Source: Pseudorhodobacter sp. PARRP1 (GTDB lineage Bacteria; Pseudomonadota; Alphaproteobacteria; Rhodobacterales; Rhodobacteraceae). Taken from it: 64,000 bases of DNA. Of this stretch, positions 16,960 through 25,055 are shown one piece after another. A program made the position numbers and the translations under genes. Position 1 is the first letter of the stretch, and each line of letters begins with the position of its first letter. A model generated the notes under the pieces. The model searched no databases. It was given only the letters and a program-made list of their open reading frames with translations, and was not told the origin of the DNA. The stretch is taken from the NCBI GenBank assembly GCA_002256245.1, contig NKIU01000005.1, positions 124,001-188,000 of the forward strand, in the 5' to 3' direction.

Positions 16960-18614
16960 GGTTTGGCGGCCAGAGCGGTCGCGCGCATTTGGGATAGGGT
17001 TTGGCGCGGGGTGATGGCTTCGGGGGATATGTTCAGGTCCAGCACCGCGCCGGTTTCCGAGGCCAAGGCGCGTTGGAATGCGGCGGCGAAATCTTCGGTG
17101 CGTTCAACCCGTTCGCCGTGAAAACCGTAGGCGCGGGCGAGGGCTGCGAAATCGGGGTTTACCATCGTCGTGCCCGAAACCCGCGCCGGATAGTGGCGTT
17201 CTTGGTGGGCGCGGATGGTGCCGTAGATGCCGTTGTTGACGATCAGAATGATCGGCTGCGCACCGGCTTGTGCGGCGGTGGCGAGTTCCTGGCAGTTCAT
17301 CTGGAAATCACCGTCGCCCGCAAAACACACCACGCGGCGGGCGGGATAGGCGACTTTGGCGGCGATGGCGGCGGGGAGGCCGTAGCCCATCGCGCCCGAT
17401 TGCGGGGCCAGAAGGCGGGCGTTTTTGCCGAATTTGAAAAACTTATTCGGCCAGACGGTGAAATTGCCTGCGCCGTTGGTCAGGATCACATCTTCGGGCA
17501 GAATCTCGCGCAGATGGGCGGTGACGGCGACCATATCCACCGGGGAAGGCTGCGCAGGAGCGGTGAAGCTGGCCTCAAATGCTGCGCGCGCATTGCTGCG
17601 CCAATCGGCCCAAACGCCTTGCACCGGGGTCAGGGCGCGGGCGAAGGCGTTGGGGCCAGCTTGGACACCCAGAACGGGTTGATAAATCTTGCCAATCTCG
17701 CGATCAGAGCCATGCACATGGATCAAATGCTGCGCAGCATTTGGCACGGAAAGCAGGGTGTAGCCGTCGGTTGTCATCTCACCAAAGCGGACGTTGATCG
17801 CCAAAATCACATCGGCGTCGCGGATCAGCGCCTTGGCGTGGGGCAACATGCCGACGCCTGCTTCGCCGGTGAAGGCGGGGGAGTGGTTGTCAAACTGGTC
17901 TTGGAAGCGGAAGGCGGCGAGGACGGGAATATCGGAGGCCTCGGCGAAGTTTTGCAAGGCGGCGCGGCCCGCATCGGTCCAATTCGTGCCGCCCATCAGG
18001 ATCAGCGGGCGCTGCGCTGCGGCCAGCAGGGCGCGGGTTTCGGCGATGGTCTCGGGTGTTGGCGCGGCCTCGGCGATCTTCGCAGGAGCGGTCAGCGGCG
18101 CGGTGCCGGTCTGGCTGGTCAGCATATCCTCGGGCAGCGCGATCACCACCGGGCCGGGGCGGCCTGTGGTGGCGGTGGCCCAAGCGCGGGCAAGGATTTC
18201 GGGGATACGCTCGACCCGGTCAATCTCGACCGCCCATTTCGCCATCGTGCCGAACACCGCGCGGTAGTCGAGTTCTTGGAATGCCTCGCGCCCCTTCATA
18301 TCCGTGCCGACCTGACCGACGAACAGGATCATCGGGGACGAATCCTGCATCGCGGTATGCACGCCGATCGAAGCATTGGTCGCCCCCGGCCCGCGTGTGA
18401 CCATGCAGATGCCGGGCGTTCCGGTCAGCTTGCCATAGGCCGAGGCCATGAGGGCCGCCCCGCCTTCGTTGCGGCAGAGGATGAAATCAAGCTGGCCTTG
18501 GGTGTCATGCAGCGCGTCCAGCACCGCCAGATAGCTTTCGCCGGGGACGCCGAAGGCCTTGGATGCGCCCAAGGCGACCAGAGAGGAAACCAGTAATTGC
18601 CCGCCGTTTTGCAT
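16956..18614 (-). CDS. Thiamine-pyrophosphate-dependent enzyme, acetolactate synthase-like
   Basis: A 552-aa three-domain TPP enzyme. The N-terminal Pyr domain carries the catalytic Glu in CRNEGGAALMA. A central Rossmann-like domain is followed by the C-terminal PP domain with the TPP/Mg motif GDGDFQMNCQELATA ... NNGIYG. The frame is open to 18662, but ATG at 18614 (MQNGGQLL) has AAGGGG at 7-base spacing and begins the family's normal sequence. It leads the hyuAB operon. It is probably a catabolic carboligase or decarboxylase rather than IlvB, since no small regulatory subunit is present. A small inverted repeat lies upstream. Confidence 0.8.
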   Translation of the reverse strand: MQNGGQLLVSSLVALGASKAFGVPGESYLAVLDALHDTQGQLDFILCRNEGGAALMASAYGKLTGTPGICMVTRGPGATNASIGVHTAMQDSSPMILFVGQVGTDMKGREAFQELDYRAVFGTMAKWAVEIDRVERIPEILARAWATATTGRPGPVVIALPEDMLTSQTGTAPLTAPAKIAEAAPTPETIAETRALLAAAQRPLILMGGTNWTDAGRAALQNFAEASDIPVLAAFRFQDQFDNHSPAFTGEAGVGMLPHAKALIRDADVILAINVRFGEMTTDGYTLLSVPNAAQHLIHVHGSDREIGKIYQPVLGVQAGPNAFARALTPVQGVWADWRSNARAAFEASFTAPAQPSPVDMVAVTAHLREILPEDVILTNGAGNFTVWPNKFFKFGKNARLLAPQSGAMGYGLPAAIAAKVAYPARRVVCFAGDGDFQMNCQELATAAQAGAQPIILIVNNGIYGTIRAHQERHYPARVSGTTMVNPDFAALARAYGFHGERVERTEDFAAAFQRALASETGAVLDLNISPEAITPRQTLSQMRATALAAKP

Positions 18615-18688
18615 CGCCTGCCCCTTGATCGCTTGCGGGCATCCTGCGCTGGCGTGGGGCAAAGGGAAATGAAGAAGTGTGTGGGATA

Positions 18689-18705
18689 GGCAAGTTTTAC
18701 TTGTC
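18689..18705. promoter_or_regulatory. Inverted repeat upstream of the TPP-hyuAB operon
   Basis: CAAG-TTTTA-CTTG (18691-18703) lies within a more AT-rich stretch about 75 bases before the TPP-enzyme start and just beyond the stop of the DUF779 gene. It is a plausible operator or promoter-proximal site for the six-gene operon. The short arms make this weak evidence. Confidence 0.3.
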
Positions 18706-18716
18706 TGTCGGTTGGA

Positions 18717-19058
18717 TCAGATCGCGCAAACCTCGGAGCGGGTCAGAAACCTTTGCTCGCGCCCATTGTCCAAGCTGAACATGCCGCCGCGGCCCTTGAC
18801 CACGTCGATGATCAGATCGGTGTGCTTCCACAGCTCAAACTGGCTGCCCGAGATATAGAACGGCATCCCGCCAATCTCGCCCAGTTTCACATCGCGGTCG
18901 CCAAGCAGGAAATCGCCCTGCGGGTAGCACATTGGGGATGAGCCATCACAGCAGCCGCCGGATTGGTGAAACATCACCGGGCCGTGGTCGGCGACAATTT
19001 CGGCCAGCAATTGCAGGGCCGCAGGCGTGGCGGTGACTTTATCGAGAACGTCGGTCAT
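18717..19058 (-). CDS. DUF779 protein, aldehyde dehydrogenase-associated
   Basis: A 113-aa DUF779 protein. Cysteine-rich QSGGCCDGSSPMCYP and the C-terminal FSLDNGREQRFLTRSEVC are the hallmarks. This family is nearly always encoded beside an acetaldehyde/ethanol-oxidising aldehyde dehydrogenase, as here (52 bases downstream of one). Its biochemical role is unknown; the clustered Cys residues suggest metal binding or redox activity. Co-transcription with the dehydrogenase is likely. Confidence 0.85.
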   Translation of the reverse strand: MTDVLDKVTATPAALQLLAEIVADHGPVMFHQSGGCCDGSSPMCYPQGDFLLGDRDVKLGEIGGMPFYISGSQFELWKHTDLIIDVVKGRGGMFSLDNGREQRFLTRSEVCAI

Positions 19059-19110
19059 ATCGGCCTCCGGGCAGGAAGTGGGCGCGGGATGGTGTCCCGC
19101 GCCCGGTTGA

Positions 19111-20628
19111 TCAGAAGAAGCCTAGCTTCTTGGGAGAGTAGCTGACCAACATATTCTTCGTCTGCTGGTAGTGATCGAGCATCATCTTGTGGTTTTCGCG
19201 CCCGATGCCGGACTGTTTGTAGCCGCCAAACGCCGCATGGGCGGGATAGGCGTGGTAGCAGTTGGTCCAGACCCGGCCAGCTTGCACGGCGCGGCCAAAG
19301 CGATAGCAGGTGTTGGCCGAACGGCTCCACACGCCCGCGCCCAGACCGTAGAGCGTGTCGTTGGCGATGCTGAGGGCTTCGTCGTCATCCTTGAAGGTGG
19401 TGACGGAGACCACCGGGCCAAAGATTTCTTCCTGAAACACCCGCATCTTGTTGTTGCCCTTGAACACGGTCGGCTGCATGTAGAAGCCGCCCGACAGGCC
19501 GCCCTGCATCTCGCGCCGCGCGCCGCCAGCCAGCACTTGCGCGCCTTCCTGCTTGCCGATGTCCATGTAGGACAGGATTTTCTCAAGCTGCTCGGAAGAT
19601 GCCTGAGCGCCGATCATCGTGGTGGGGTCAAGCGGATCGCCTGCGGTGATGGCGGCCACGCGCTTCAGGGCTTTTTCCATGAATTGATCGTAGATCGACT
19701 CGTGGATCAGGGCGCGGGATGGGCAGGTGCAGACCTCGCCCTGGTTCAGCGCGAACATCACGAAACCTTCGATGGCTTTGTCGAAGTAATCGTCATCCTC
19801 GGCGCAGACATCCTTGAAGAAGATGTTGGGGGATTTGCCGCCAAGTTCCAGCGTGACCGGGATCAGGTTCTGGCTGGCGTATTGCATGATCAGACGGCCA
19901 GTGGTGGTTTCACCGGTGAAGGCGATTTTGGCGATGCGGTTGGAGGATGCCAGCGGTTTGCCGGCCTCAAGGCCGAAGCCGTTGACGATGTTCAACACGC
20001 CGGGGGGCAAAAGGTCTGCGATCAGTTCGGCGAAGATCAGGATAGAGGCTGGGGTTTGCTCGGCGGGTTTCAGCACCACGCAGTTGCCTGCGGCCAAAGC
20101 GGGCGCGAGTTTCCAGACCGCCATCAGCAGCGGGAAGTTCCACGGGATGATCTGGCCGACAACGCCGAGCGGTTCGTGGAAGTGGTAGGCGACGGTGTCG
20201 TGGTCGATCTCGGAAAGGCTGCCTTCCTGCGCGCGGATGGCCCCTGCGAAATAGCGGAAGTGGTCGATGGCAAGGGGCAGGTCGGCGTAGGTGGTTTCGC
20301 GGATCGGCTTGCCGTTGTCCCAGGTTTCGGCAAGGGCGAGCAGGGGAAGGTTTTCTTCCATGATATCGGCGATCTTGTTCAGGATCACCGCGCGGGTCGC
20401 CACCGAGGAATTGCCCCAAGCGGTTTTGGCGGCGTGGGCTGCGTCAAGGGCAGCCTCGATATCGGCGGCTTCAGAGCGGGCGATTTTGCAGATCACCTCG
20501 CCAGTGATCGGCGAGGTGTTGTCAAAGGTTTTGCCCGACTTTGCGGCCACCCATTTGCCGCCGATGAAGTTGCCATAGCTGGCTTTGTAGGGTGATTTGG
20601 ATGTGCGGAAATGTTCCACCATATTCAT
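19111..20628 (-). CDS. exaC: NAD-dependent aldehyde dehydrogenase, ExaC/AcoD (acetaldehyde) type
   Basis: A 505-aa aldehyde dehydrogenase. The catalytic Glu261 is in TLELGGKSP and the catalytic Cys300 in [11 protein letters not shown]; the cofactor segment is [17 protein letters not shown]. The opening [15 protein letters not shown] and the Glu in QGEVC are typical of the ExaC/AcoD acetaldehyde dehydrogenases. ATG at 20628 is chosen because GGGAGG precedes it; the open frame to 20667 adds residues foreign to the family. It is followed by DUF779 and preceded by an AcoR-like regulator gene on the same strand, with an 18-bp palindrome between. It should oxidise acetaldehyde and similar short aldehydes. 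Confidence 0.88.
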   Translation of the reverse strand: MNMVEHFRTSKSPYKASYGNFIGGKWVAAKSGKTFDNTSPITGEVICKIARSEAADIEAALDAAHAAKTAWGNSSVATRAVILNKIADIMEENLPLLALAETWDNGKPIRETTYADLPLAIDHFRYFAGAIRAQEGSLSEIDHDTVAYHFHEPLGVVGQIIPWNFPLLMAVWKLAPALAAGNCVVLKPAEQTPASILIFAELIADLLPPGVLNIVNGFGLEAGKPLASSNRIAKIAFTGETTTGRLIMQYASQNLIPVTLELGGKSPNIFFKDVCAEDDDYFDKAIEGFVMFALNQGEVCTCPSRALIHESIYDQFMEKALKRVAAITAGDPLDPTTMIGAQASSEQLEKILSYMDIGKQEGAQVLAGGARREMQGGLSGGFYMQPTVFKGNNKMRVFQEEIFGPVVSVTTFKDDDEALSIANDTLYGLGAGVWSRSANTCYRFGRAVQAGRVWTNCYHAYPAHAAFGGYKQSGIGRENHKMMLDHYQQTKNMLVSYSPKKLGFF

Positions 20629-20733
20629 GATTAGTCCTCCCAGACATGGGCCGCCTCCTCGCGGCACTGAACTCAGGCTGCGCCTTATCAGGGGGCTTTG
20701 TCAGCCGGGGGGCGAAGGGTAGAGGGTGGGACG

Positions 20734-20751
20734 TGTCGCAGCTTTGCGACA
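20734..20751. promoter_or_regulatory. TGTCGCA-N4-TGCGACA palindrome ahead of the aldehyde dehydrogenase gene
   Basis: A perfect 7-bp inverted repeat with a 4-base spacer (GCTT) lies about 106 bases upstream of the aldehyde dehydrogenase start and just after the AcoR-like regulator stop. Its dyad form and position fit a binding site for the Fis-type HTH of that regulator. A terminator for the regulator gene is less likely because no T-run follows on the minus strand. Confidence 0.55.
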
Positions 20752-20764
20752 GATTGCCGGGATT

Positions 20765-21703
20765 TCAGCTAAAGCGCGGGCCAAGCTTGCGGTGGAAGGT
20801 GGCGCGGCTGATGCCAAGGTCGCGCGCGGCGGCGGAAACGTTGCCACCGGCGCGGGCAAGGGCGCGCATCAGCACGGCGCGCTCGCCGTCCTCCAGCGTT
20901 TCATGCTCGAAATGGCCCAGCACATCGGCGGCGGGGCGGGGTTGGCGGGAAAGGTCGCCGGAAAGGCCCAACTGATGCCGCGCGGCGCGGGTGGCCCCGA
21001 TCACCAGATCGTCGCTATCGACCGCCAGCAAGCCACGCTCGCCCGGCACCAGCACCATGCGGGCGGTGGGGAAGGCATCGCGGAAGGCCTGCGCCTCGAT
21101 CTTCTGGGCGGTTTCGGTCACGGACTGGCTGATCAGGGTCATGAAGCCTTCGGTCAGATCATTGCGGGCGGAGGAAACGTCCAGCACGCCTGCCAGCTTG
21201 CCTTGCGGGCCGTAGATCGGCGCGCTCATGCAGGACAGGATGGTGTTGCGGGTAAAGAAATGCTGGTCGCGGTGGATGGTGACAACGCGTTCTTCGACCA
21301 GACAGGTGCCGATGCCATTGGTGCCTTGTTGCGCTTCCGACCAGCGGGTGCCGGGCCACAGGCCCCAGTCGGAGAACACGCTGTCATCGACGGCGGCACC
21401 CCGACGCTCCAAGGGGACGCCATCGAGATCGGCCAGCAACACGCAGCAGCCAACCGCCCCCACGGCCTGAAACAACCGGTCCAGATTGGGGGCAGCTGCG
21501 CGGATCAGGGGGGCGGTGCGCTCGCGGGCGAGGCTGAGTTCTTGCGCGGTCATCCGGTCGGGCTGGCTGGGCTTGGTCGGGTCAAGGCCGTGCAGGCGGG
21601 CGGAACGGCTCCACGAGGCGACCACGGGCGAACGCGCGGCCTCACCCCGTGCAAGGGCGGTTTCGATCGTGGTCAGGTGGTTTTCGCTGCCGCGCGTGAT
21701 CAT
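20765..21703 (-). CDS. AcoR-like transcriptional regulator: GAF domain plus Fis-type HTH, no AAA+ domain
   Basis: A 312-aa protein. Residues of about 1-220 match the N-terminal sensory (GAF) half of AcoR-type activators, including SWSRSARLHGLDP and GTNGIGTCLVEERVVTIH. The C-terminal 35 residues form a Fis-type HTH (GGNVSAAARDLGISRATFHRKL). The sigma-54-contacting AAA+ ATPase domain that normally sits between them is absent: there are no Walker A or GAFTGA motifs. It precedes the ExaC-like dehydrogenase gene and probably senses an aldehyde or alcohol. Such AAA+-less forms exist in Rhodobacterales, so this may be a stable variant working with sigma-70, not a broken gene. Confidence 0.82.
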   Translation of the reverse strand: MITRGSENHLTTIETALARGEAARSPVVASWSRSARLHGLDPTKPSQPDRMTAQELSLARERTAPLIRAAAPNLDRLFQAVGAVGCCVLLADLDGVPLERRGAAVDDSVFSDWGLWPGTRWSEAQQGTNGIGTCLVEERVVTIHRDQHFFTRNTILSCMSAPIYGPQGKLAGVLDVSSARNDLTEGFMTLISQSVTETAQKIEAQAFRDAFPTARMVLVPGERGLLAVDSDDLVIGATRAARHQLGLSGDLSRQPRPAADVLGHFEHETLEDGERAVLMRALARAGGNVSAAARDLGISRATFHRKLGPRFS

Positions 21704-21928
21704 TCGGAAAACTCTGGCAAGGGTGCCCCGATTATGTCGCTTGCAGCAATTATTTCAAGTCTGGCGGTGTCGCATGGGCGCGCCCGCGCCGATGATACGA
21801 AAAATCAACCAGTTAAGGCCGAAAAACGCGCATCGTCCGGCAAGATAACTGCCGCTTCTGCTCATCCTCTCTGCTTAAATATCCCCGCCGGAGGCTTCCG
21901 AAATCAGCCACAAGCGCCCCCGCATCCG

Positions 21929-23071
21929 TCACAGCGTATCGGCGATCCGCGCCTGCTGCTGCCGCTTCTGGCCATCACGCAACCGCGCCACACCATAGAG
22001 GATCACCAACCCGCCACCAATCAACGCGGTGTCCAGCAACAGTGACGGCGGGTTCATCGCCTTCGTCACCTGCGCGATATAGGCCAGCACGGTGCTGGTG
22101 GCGAACACTGGCAAGGAGTGTTGGCCCAGCAGGATCAGGCCCGACACTTTCGGGCTGTTGGCCACGGTTTTCAGCACCGGCAGCGCGCTGAGCGCATAGG
22201 CCAGTGCCAGAATGTGCAACAGGCGCGGCAGGAAGACATAGCTTTTCTCGAAGGAAGTGAACACCGCCGGGAAGTAGGCGTATTCGTGCAAAAGCCAAAG
22301 CGTATGCCCGCCCCAGTTCGCCACCCAGCCGATCTGCACCCACAGGGCGGCAAGGATCAGGAAGCCCCAGGCGAGGATAAGCGCGCCCTTGCGGATCGGC
22401 AGCCAGCGGCGGTTTTGCCGGATGCCGATGCCGGTCAGCATCCCGGCCACAAACAGCACCTGCCACGAGAACGGGTTGAAGAACCAGCCGTTGTTCAGCG
22501 GCCATGTCGGCATGGTAAAGCGGGCAAATCCCGCCGCAAACCACACCGCCAATGATCCCACCATCAAGCCGCGCGGCCAGCGCACCGCCAAGGCCAGCAA
22601 GGCGGGCGCCCACAGCATCAGCACCACATACAGCGGCAGGATATCGGCATAGGCGAACTGGTGGCCAAGGGTGGACAAGGGCAGCGCAAAGCCGTCGAGA
22701 TTCTCTAGCGCGGGGGCGATGTTGCGCTTGATCGCCATGCTGGCCACCGCAGGATCGTGCTGCGTCAGCGCAAACAGCGTCACGATGCAGGCCACCACCA
22801 GCACATGCACCCACCACAGGGTAAAGGCGCGCTTCCATGGCCGCAGGGCCTGCCGCCATGTGGCACCGCGCAGAAACACCGCGCCATAAGCCAGCCCGGT
22901 CGCCATGCCAGACATCAGCACAAACCCCTCTGCCCCATCGGAAAAGCCGAAGTTGCGCGAGGTGAAATTCTCGTAAATCGTGCCGGGAATATGGTTGATG
23001 TAGATCATCACCAACGCGATGCCGCGCAGCAGATCTATCCGGTAATCCCGGACGCGTGGGGTCTCAGCCAA
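21929..23071 (-). CDS. opgC: OpgC: succinyltransferase for osmoregulated periplasmic glucans (multi-pass membrane protein)
   Basis: A 380-aa integral membrane protein with about ten hydrophobic segments. The N-terminal RDYRIDLLRGIALVMIYINHIPG, with the Arg/Asp and His motif, is characteristic of the OpgC/acyltransferase-3-like family. It decorates glucans with succinyl groups in R. sphaeroides. The start is TTG at 23071, supported by GGAGG at 6-base spacing, and overlaps the end of opgH by 8 bases. It is the last gene of the opgGIHC operon. The 225-bp gap downstream (21704-21928) must contain the operon's end and the AcoR-like regulator's promoter. Confidence 0.85.
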   Translation of the reverse strand: MAETPRVRDYRIDLLRGIALVMIYINHIPGTIYENFTSRNFGFSDGAEGFVLMSGMATGLAYGAVFLRGATWRQALRPWKRAFTLWWVHVLVVACIVTLFALTQHDPAVASMAIKRNIAPALENLDGFALPLSTLGHQFAYADILPLYVVLMLWAPALLALAVRWPRGLMVGSLAVWFAAGFARFTMPTWPLNNGWFFNPFSWQVLFVAGMLTGIGIRQNRRWLPIRKGALILAWGFLILAALWVQIGWVANWGGHTLWLLHEYAYFPAVFTSFEKSYVFLPRLLHILALAYALSALPVLKTVANSPKVSGLILLGQHSLPVFATSTVLAYIAQVTKAMNPPSLLLDTALIGGGLVILYGVARLRDGQKRQQQARIADTL

Positions 23072-24848
23072 GTTTCGCCTCCGCCATCAGCGGCACGGCG
23101 GCGGTGGCAGGGGCCACAGCCCAAGCCGCCAGCACGGCGTTGTGGCGGGAGAGGATTGGCGGGATCGTGCTATCTTCCGGCACCGGAAAGGCGGCTTGGC
23201 CAACGCTGCGCGAGGTCCACCAGATCAGCAGCGGTGCTACCACCATCGGCAGCGCCACGGGCAGCAGCCACAGCGTCAGCACAGGGGCCAGAACATGCGT
23301 GGCGATGATGCAAAGCAAGCCCAGCCATGTGATCCAGCGCCCGGCGGCCCAAGCCTCGGAAATGTCCAATCCACCGTCCCCCCGGTTGTTCGGTGGCCAG
23401 CCACCGTCTCTTCCCAGAAGAACCTGTAAAACCGAACGGCTTTGGAAAGCCATCAGAATCGGCGCAATCAGCGATGAAAGCGCCAGTTCGGTGAAAACCG
23501 CGCGCAACGAACCGCTTGCCCCGCCAAATCCACGCGCCCGCCCGGTGAAGATCGCATCCAGAGCGACCAGCAGTTTCGGCATCACCAGCAGGCCGAACAC
23601 GCCGACGGCGAGGCCGATGGCTTTGGGGGTCTGGTCGTTCGGAAAGGTGGGGAACGGCCAGTTCGCCTCGGGGAAATAGTCGGGGGTTTCCACCCAATAG
23701 ACGGCGGCGATTGAGGCCGCGATGAACGCCAGCCAGATCAAGGGTGCTACATAGGCGAAGATGCCTTGCAGAAAGACAAAGCGGCTCCAGAGTTTCAAGC
23801 CGGGGGCCGCGACGAGTTTGGAATGTTGCAGGTTGCCTTGGCACCAGCGACGGTCGCGCTTGGCGTGGTCGATGATATTCTCGGGGCCTTCTTCGTAGGA
23901 ACCTTCAAGGTCGTCATCCAAGCGCACCAGCCAGCCTGCGCGGGCCAAAAGGGCGGCTTCGACGTAATCATGGCTCATGATGTGGCCGCCAAACGGCGCG
24001 CGGCCAGGCAGTTCGGGCAGGCCACAGCTTTCGGCCCAGGCGCGGATGCGGACGATGGCGTTGTGGCCCCAGAACGGGCCGGTGCGGCCTTGGGTGGCGG
24101 CCAGACCGCGCGCGAATATGGGGGAGTGGAAACCGGCGGCGAATTGCATCGCGCGGCCAAAGCGGGTGGTGGCCCCCACCACGCGCGGCAGGGTTTGCAG
24201 CAGGGCGAGTTTCGGGGCGGCCTCGATGCGGCGGATCATCTCGATGATGGTCTCGCCCTCCATCAGGCTGTCGGCGTCAAGGATCACCGCGTAATCCCAT
24301 GCGCCGCCGGATGAGGTGATGAATTCCTCGATATTGCCCGCCTTGCGCCCGGTGTTCTTCTCGCGGCGGCGGTAGAACATCCGGCCTTCGCCGTTTTGGC
24401 GGGCCAGCAGGCGGGCGAACCAGTGTTGTTCTTGCAGGGCGATTTTCTCGTCGCGGGTGTCGGACAGCACGGCGAAATCGACCTGCGCGCCCGTGCGGGT
24501 GGCGATGATCGAGGCATCCATCGCGGCGATGCGGGCGAAGGTCACGCGCGGGTCTTCATTATACACCGGCACGATCACCACAGTGCGCCCGGTAATGGCA
24601 CCGGCGTTGCGCGCCACCTGCGGGCGTTGGCGTGCGGTCAGGCCCAGCAGCGCCGTTGCAGCGCCCCACGCCAGCCACCATGTGGAAAAGAAGATCAGCG
24701 TGCTGCGCAAAACATCCAGAAAGCCCACGCCATCGGCAGCCCCATAGATCTGAAACACCATCCCCGCCGCAGCCGCCGCCAGCACGCTGGACGCAATGGC
24801 CAAGGCGCGGGCGCTGATGGTGTTGTCACGTGGCAGAGGTGTTGCCAT
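23064..24848 (-). CDS. opgH: OpgH/MdoH: glucan biosynthesis glucosyltransferase H
   Basis: A 594-aa membrane GT2 glucosyltransferase. Two N-terminal hydrophobic segments precede the catalytic region, which has VILDADSLMEG, GRTGPFWGHNAIVR and the RRWCQGNLQH (QxxRW-like) motif. C-terminal transmembrane helices form the export channel. It polymerises the beta-glucan backbone of osmoregulated periplasmic glucans from UDP-glucose at the inner membrane. It is shorter than the enterobacterial enzyme, lacking the long N- and C-terminal extensions. It follows opgI by 3 bases and overlaps opgC. Confidence 0.92.
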   Translation of the reverse strand: MATPLPRDNTISARALAIASSVLAAAAAGMVFQIYGAADGVGFLDVLRSTLIFFSTWWLAWGAATALLGLTARQRPQVARNAGAITGRTVVIVPVYNEDPRVTFARIAAMDASIIATRTGAQVDFAVLSDTRDEKIALQEQHWFARLLARQNGEGRMFYRRREKNTGRKAGNIEEFITSSGGAWDYAVILDADSLMEGETIIEMIRRIEAAPKLALLQTLPRVVGATTRFGRAMQFAAGFHSPIFARGLAATQGRTGPFWGHNAIVRIRAWAESCGLPELPGRAPFGGHIMSHDYVEAALLARAGWLVRLDDDLEGSYEEGPENIIDHAKRDRRWCQGNLQHSKLVAAPGLKLWSRFVFLQGIFAYVAPLIWLAFIAASIAAVYWVETPDYFPEANWPFPTFPNDQTPKAIGLAVGVFGLLVMPKLLVALDAIFTGRARGFGGASGSLRAVFTELALSSLIAPILMAFQSRSVLQVLLGRDGGWPPNNRGDGGLDISEAWAAGRWITWLGLLCIIATHVLAPVLTLWLLPVALPMVVAPLLIWWTSRSVGQAAFPVPEDSTIPPILSRHNAVLAAWAVAPATAAVPLMAEAKLG

Positions 24849-24851
24849 GGC

Positions 24852-25055
24852 TTAGCCGAGGCGGCGCAGGCCCGGCGCGACGAGTGCCCAAAGCGCGTTG
24901 CGCAAGCTGCGCAGGAAGCGCGCGCGCGGAGCGGTCAGCACTTGTTTCGGCATGGCAAGGGCGGCCCGCGGTGGCGCAAAGCGATCCGCGGCGGCCCCAG
25001 ATTTGGAGACGGTGTTGGAGACCGTGTTGGTGGCGGTTTGAATGGTCATGCTCAT
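24852..25055 (-). CDS. opgI: OpgI-position small protein between opgG and opgH
   Basis: A 67-aa basic protein starting at ATG 25055, which overlaps the opgG stop (ATGA). The frame extends upstream to 25067, but the overlapping ATG is the natural coupled start. Visible features are a duplicated NTVS, a Pro/Ala stretch and a C-terminal basic amphipathic segment (RARFLRSLRNALWALVAPGLRRLG) that could lie on the membrane. The R. sphaeroides operon has a small opgI gene at exactly this place, with no known function. The assignment is by position; sequence identity could not be tested. Confidence 0.65.
   Translation of the reverse strand: MSMTIQTATNTVSNTVSKSGAAADRFAPPRAALAMPKQVLTAPRARFLRSLRNALWALVAPGLRRLG

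Noticed and set aside
13757-18596. Long plus-strand frames opposite the hyuA, hyuB and TPP-enzyme genes.
   Set aside because: Composition is Gly/Arg/His-rich with no recognisable domain, while the minus strand holds clear enzyme motifs joined by ATGA overlaps.
20629-20764. Search for a sigma-54 (-24/-12) promoter before the aldehyde dehydrogenase gene.
   Set aside because: No GG-N10-GC element with correct spacing was found on the minus strand, consistent with a regulator lacking the AAA+ domain.
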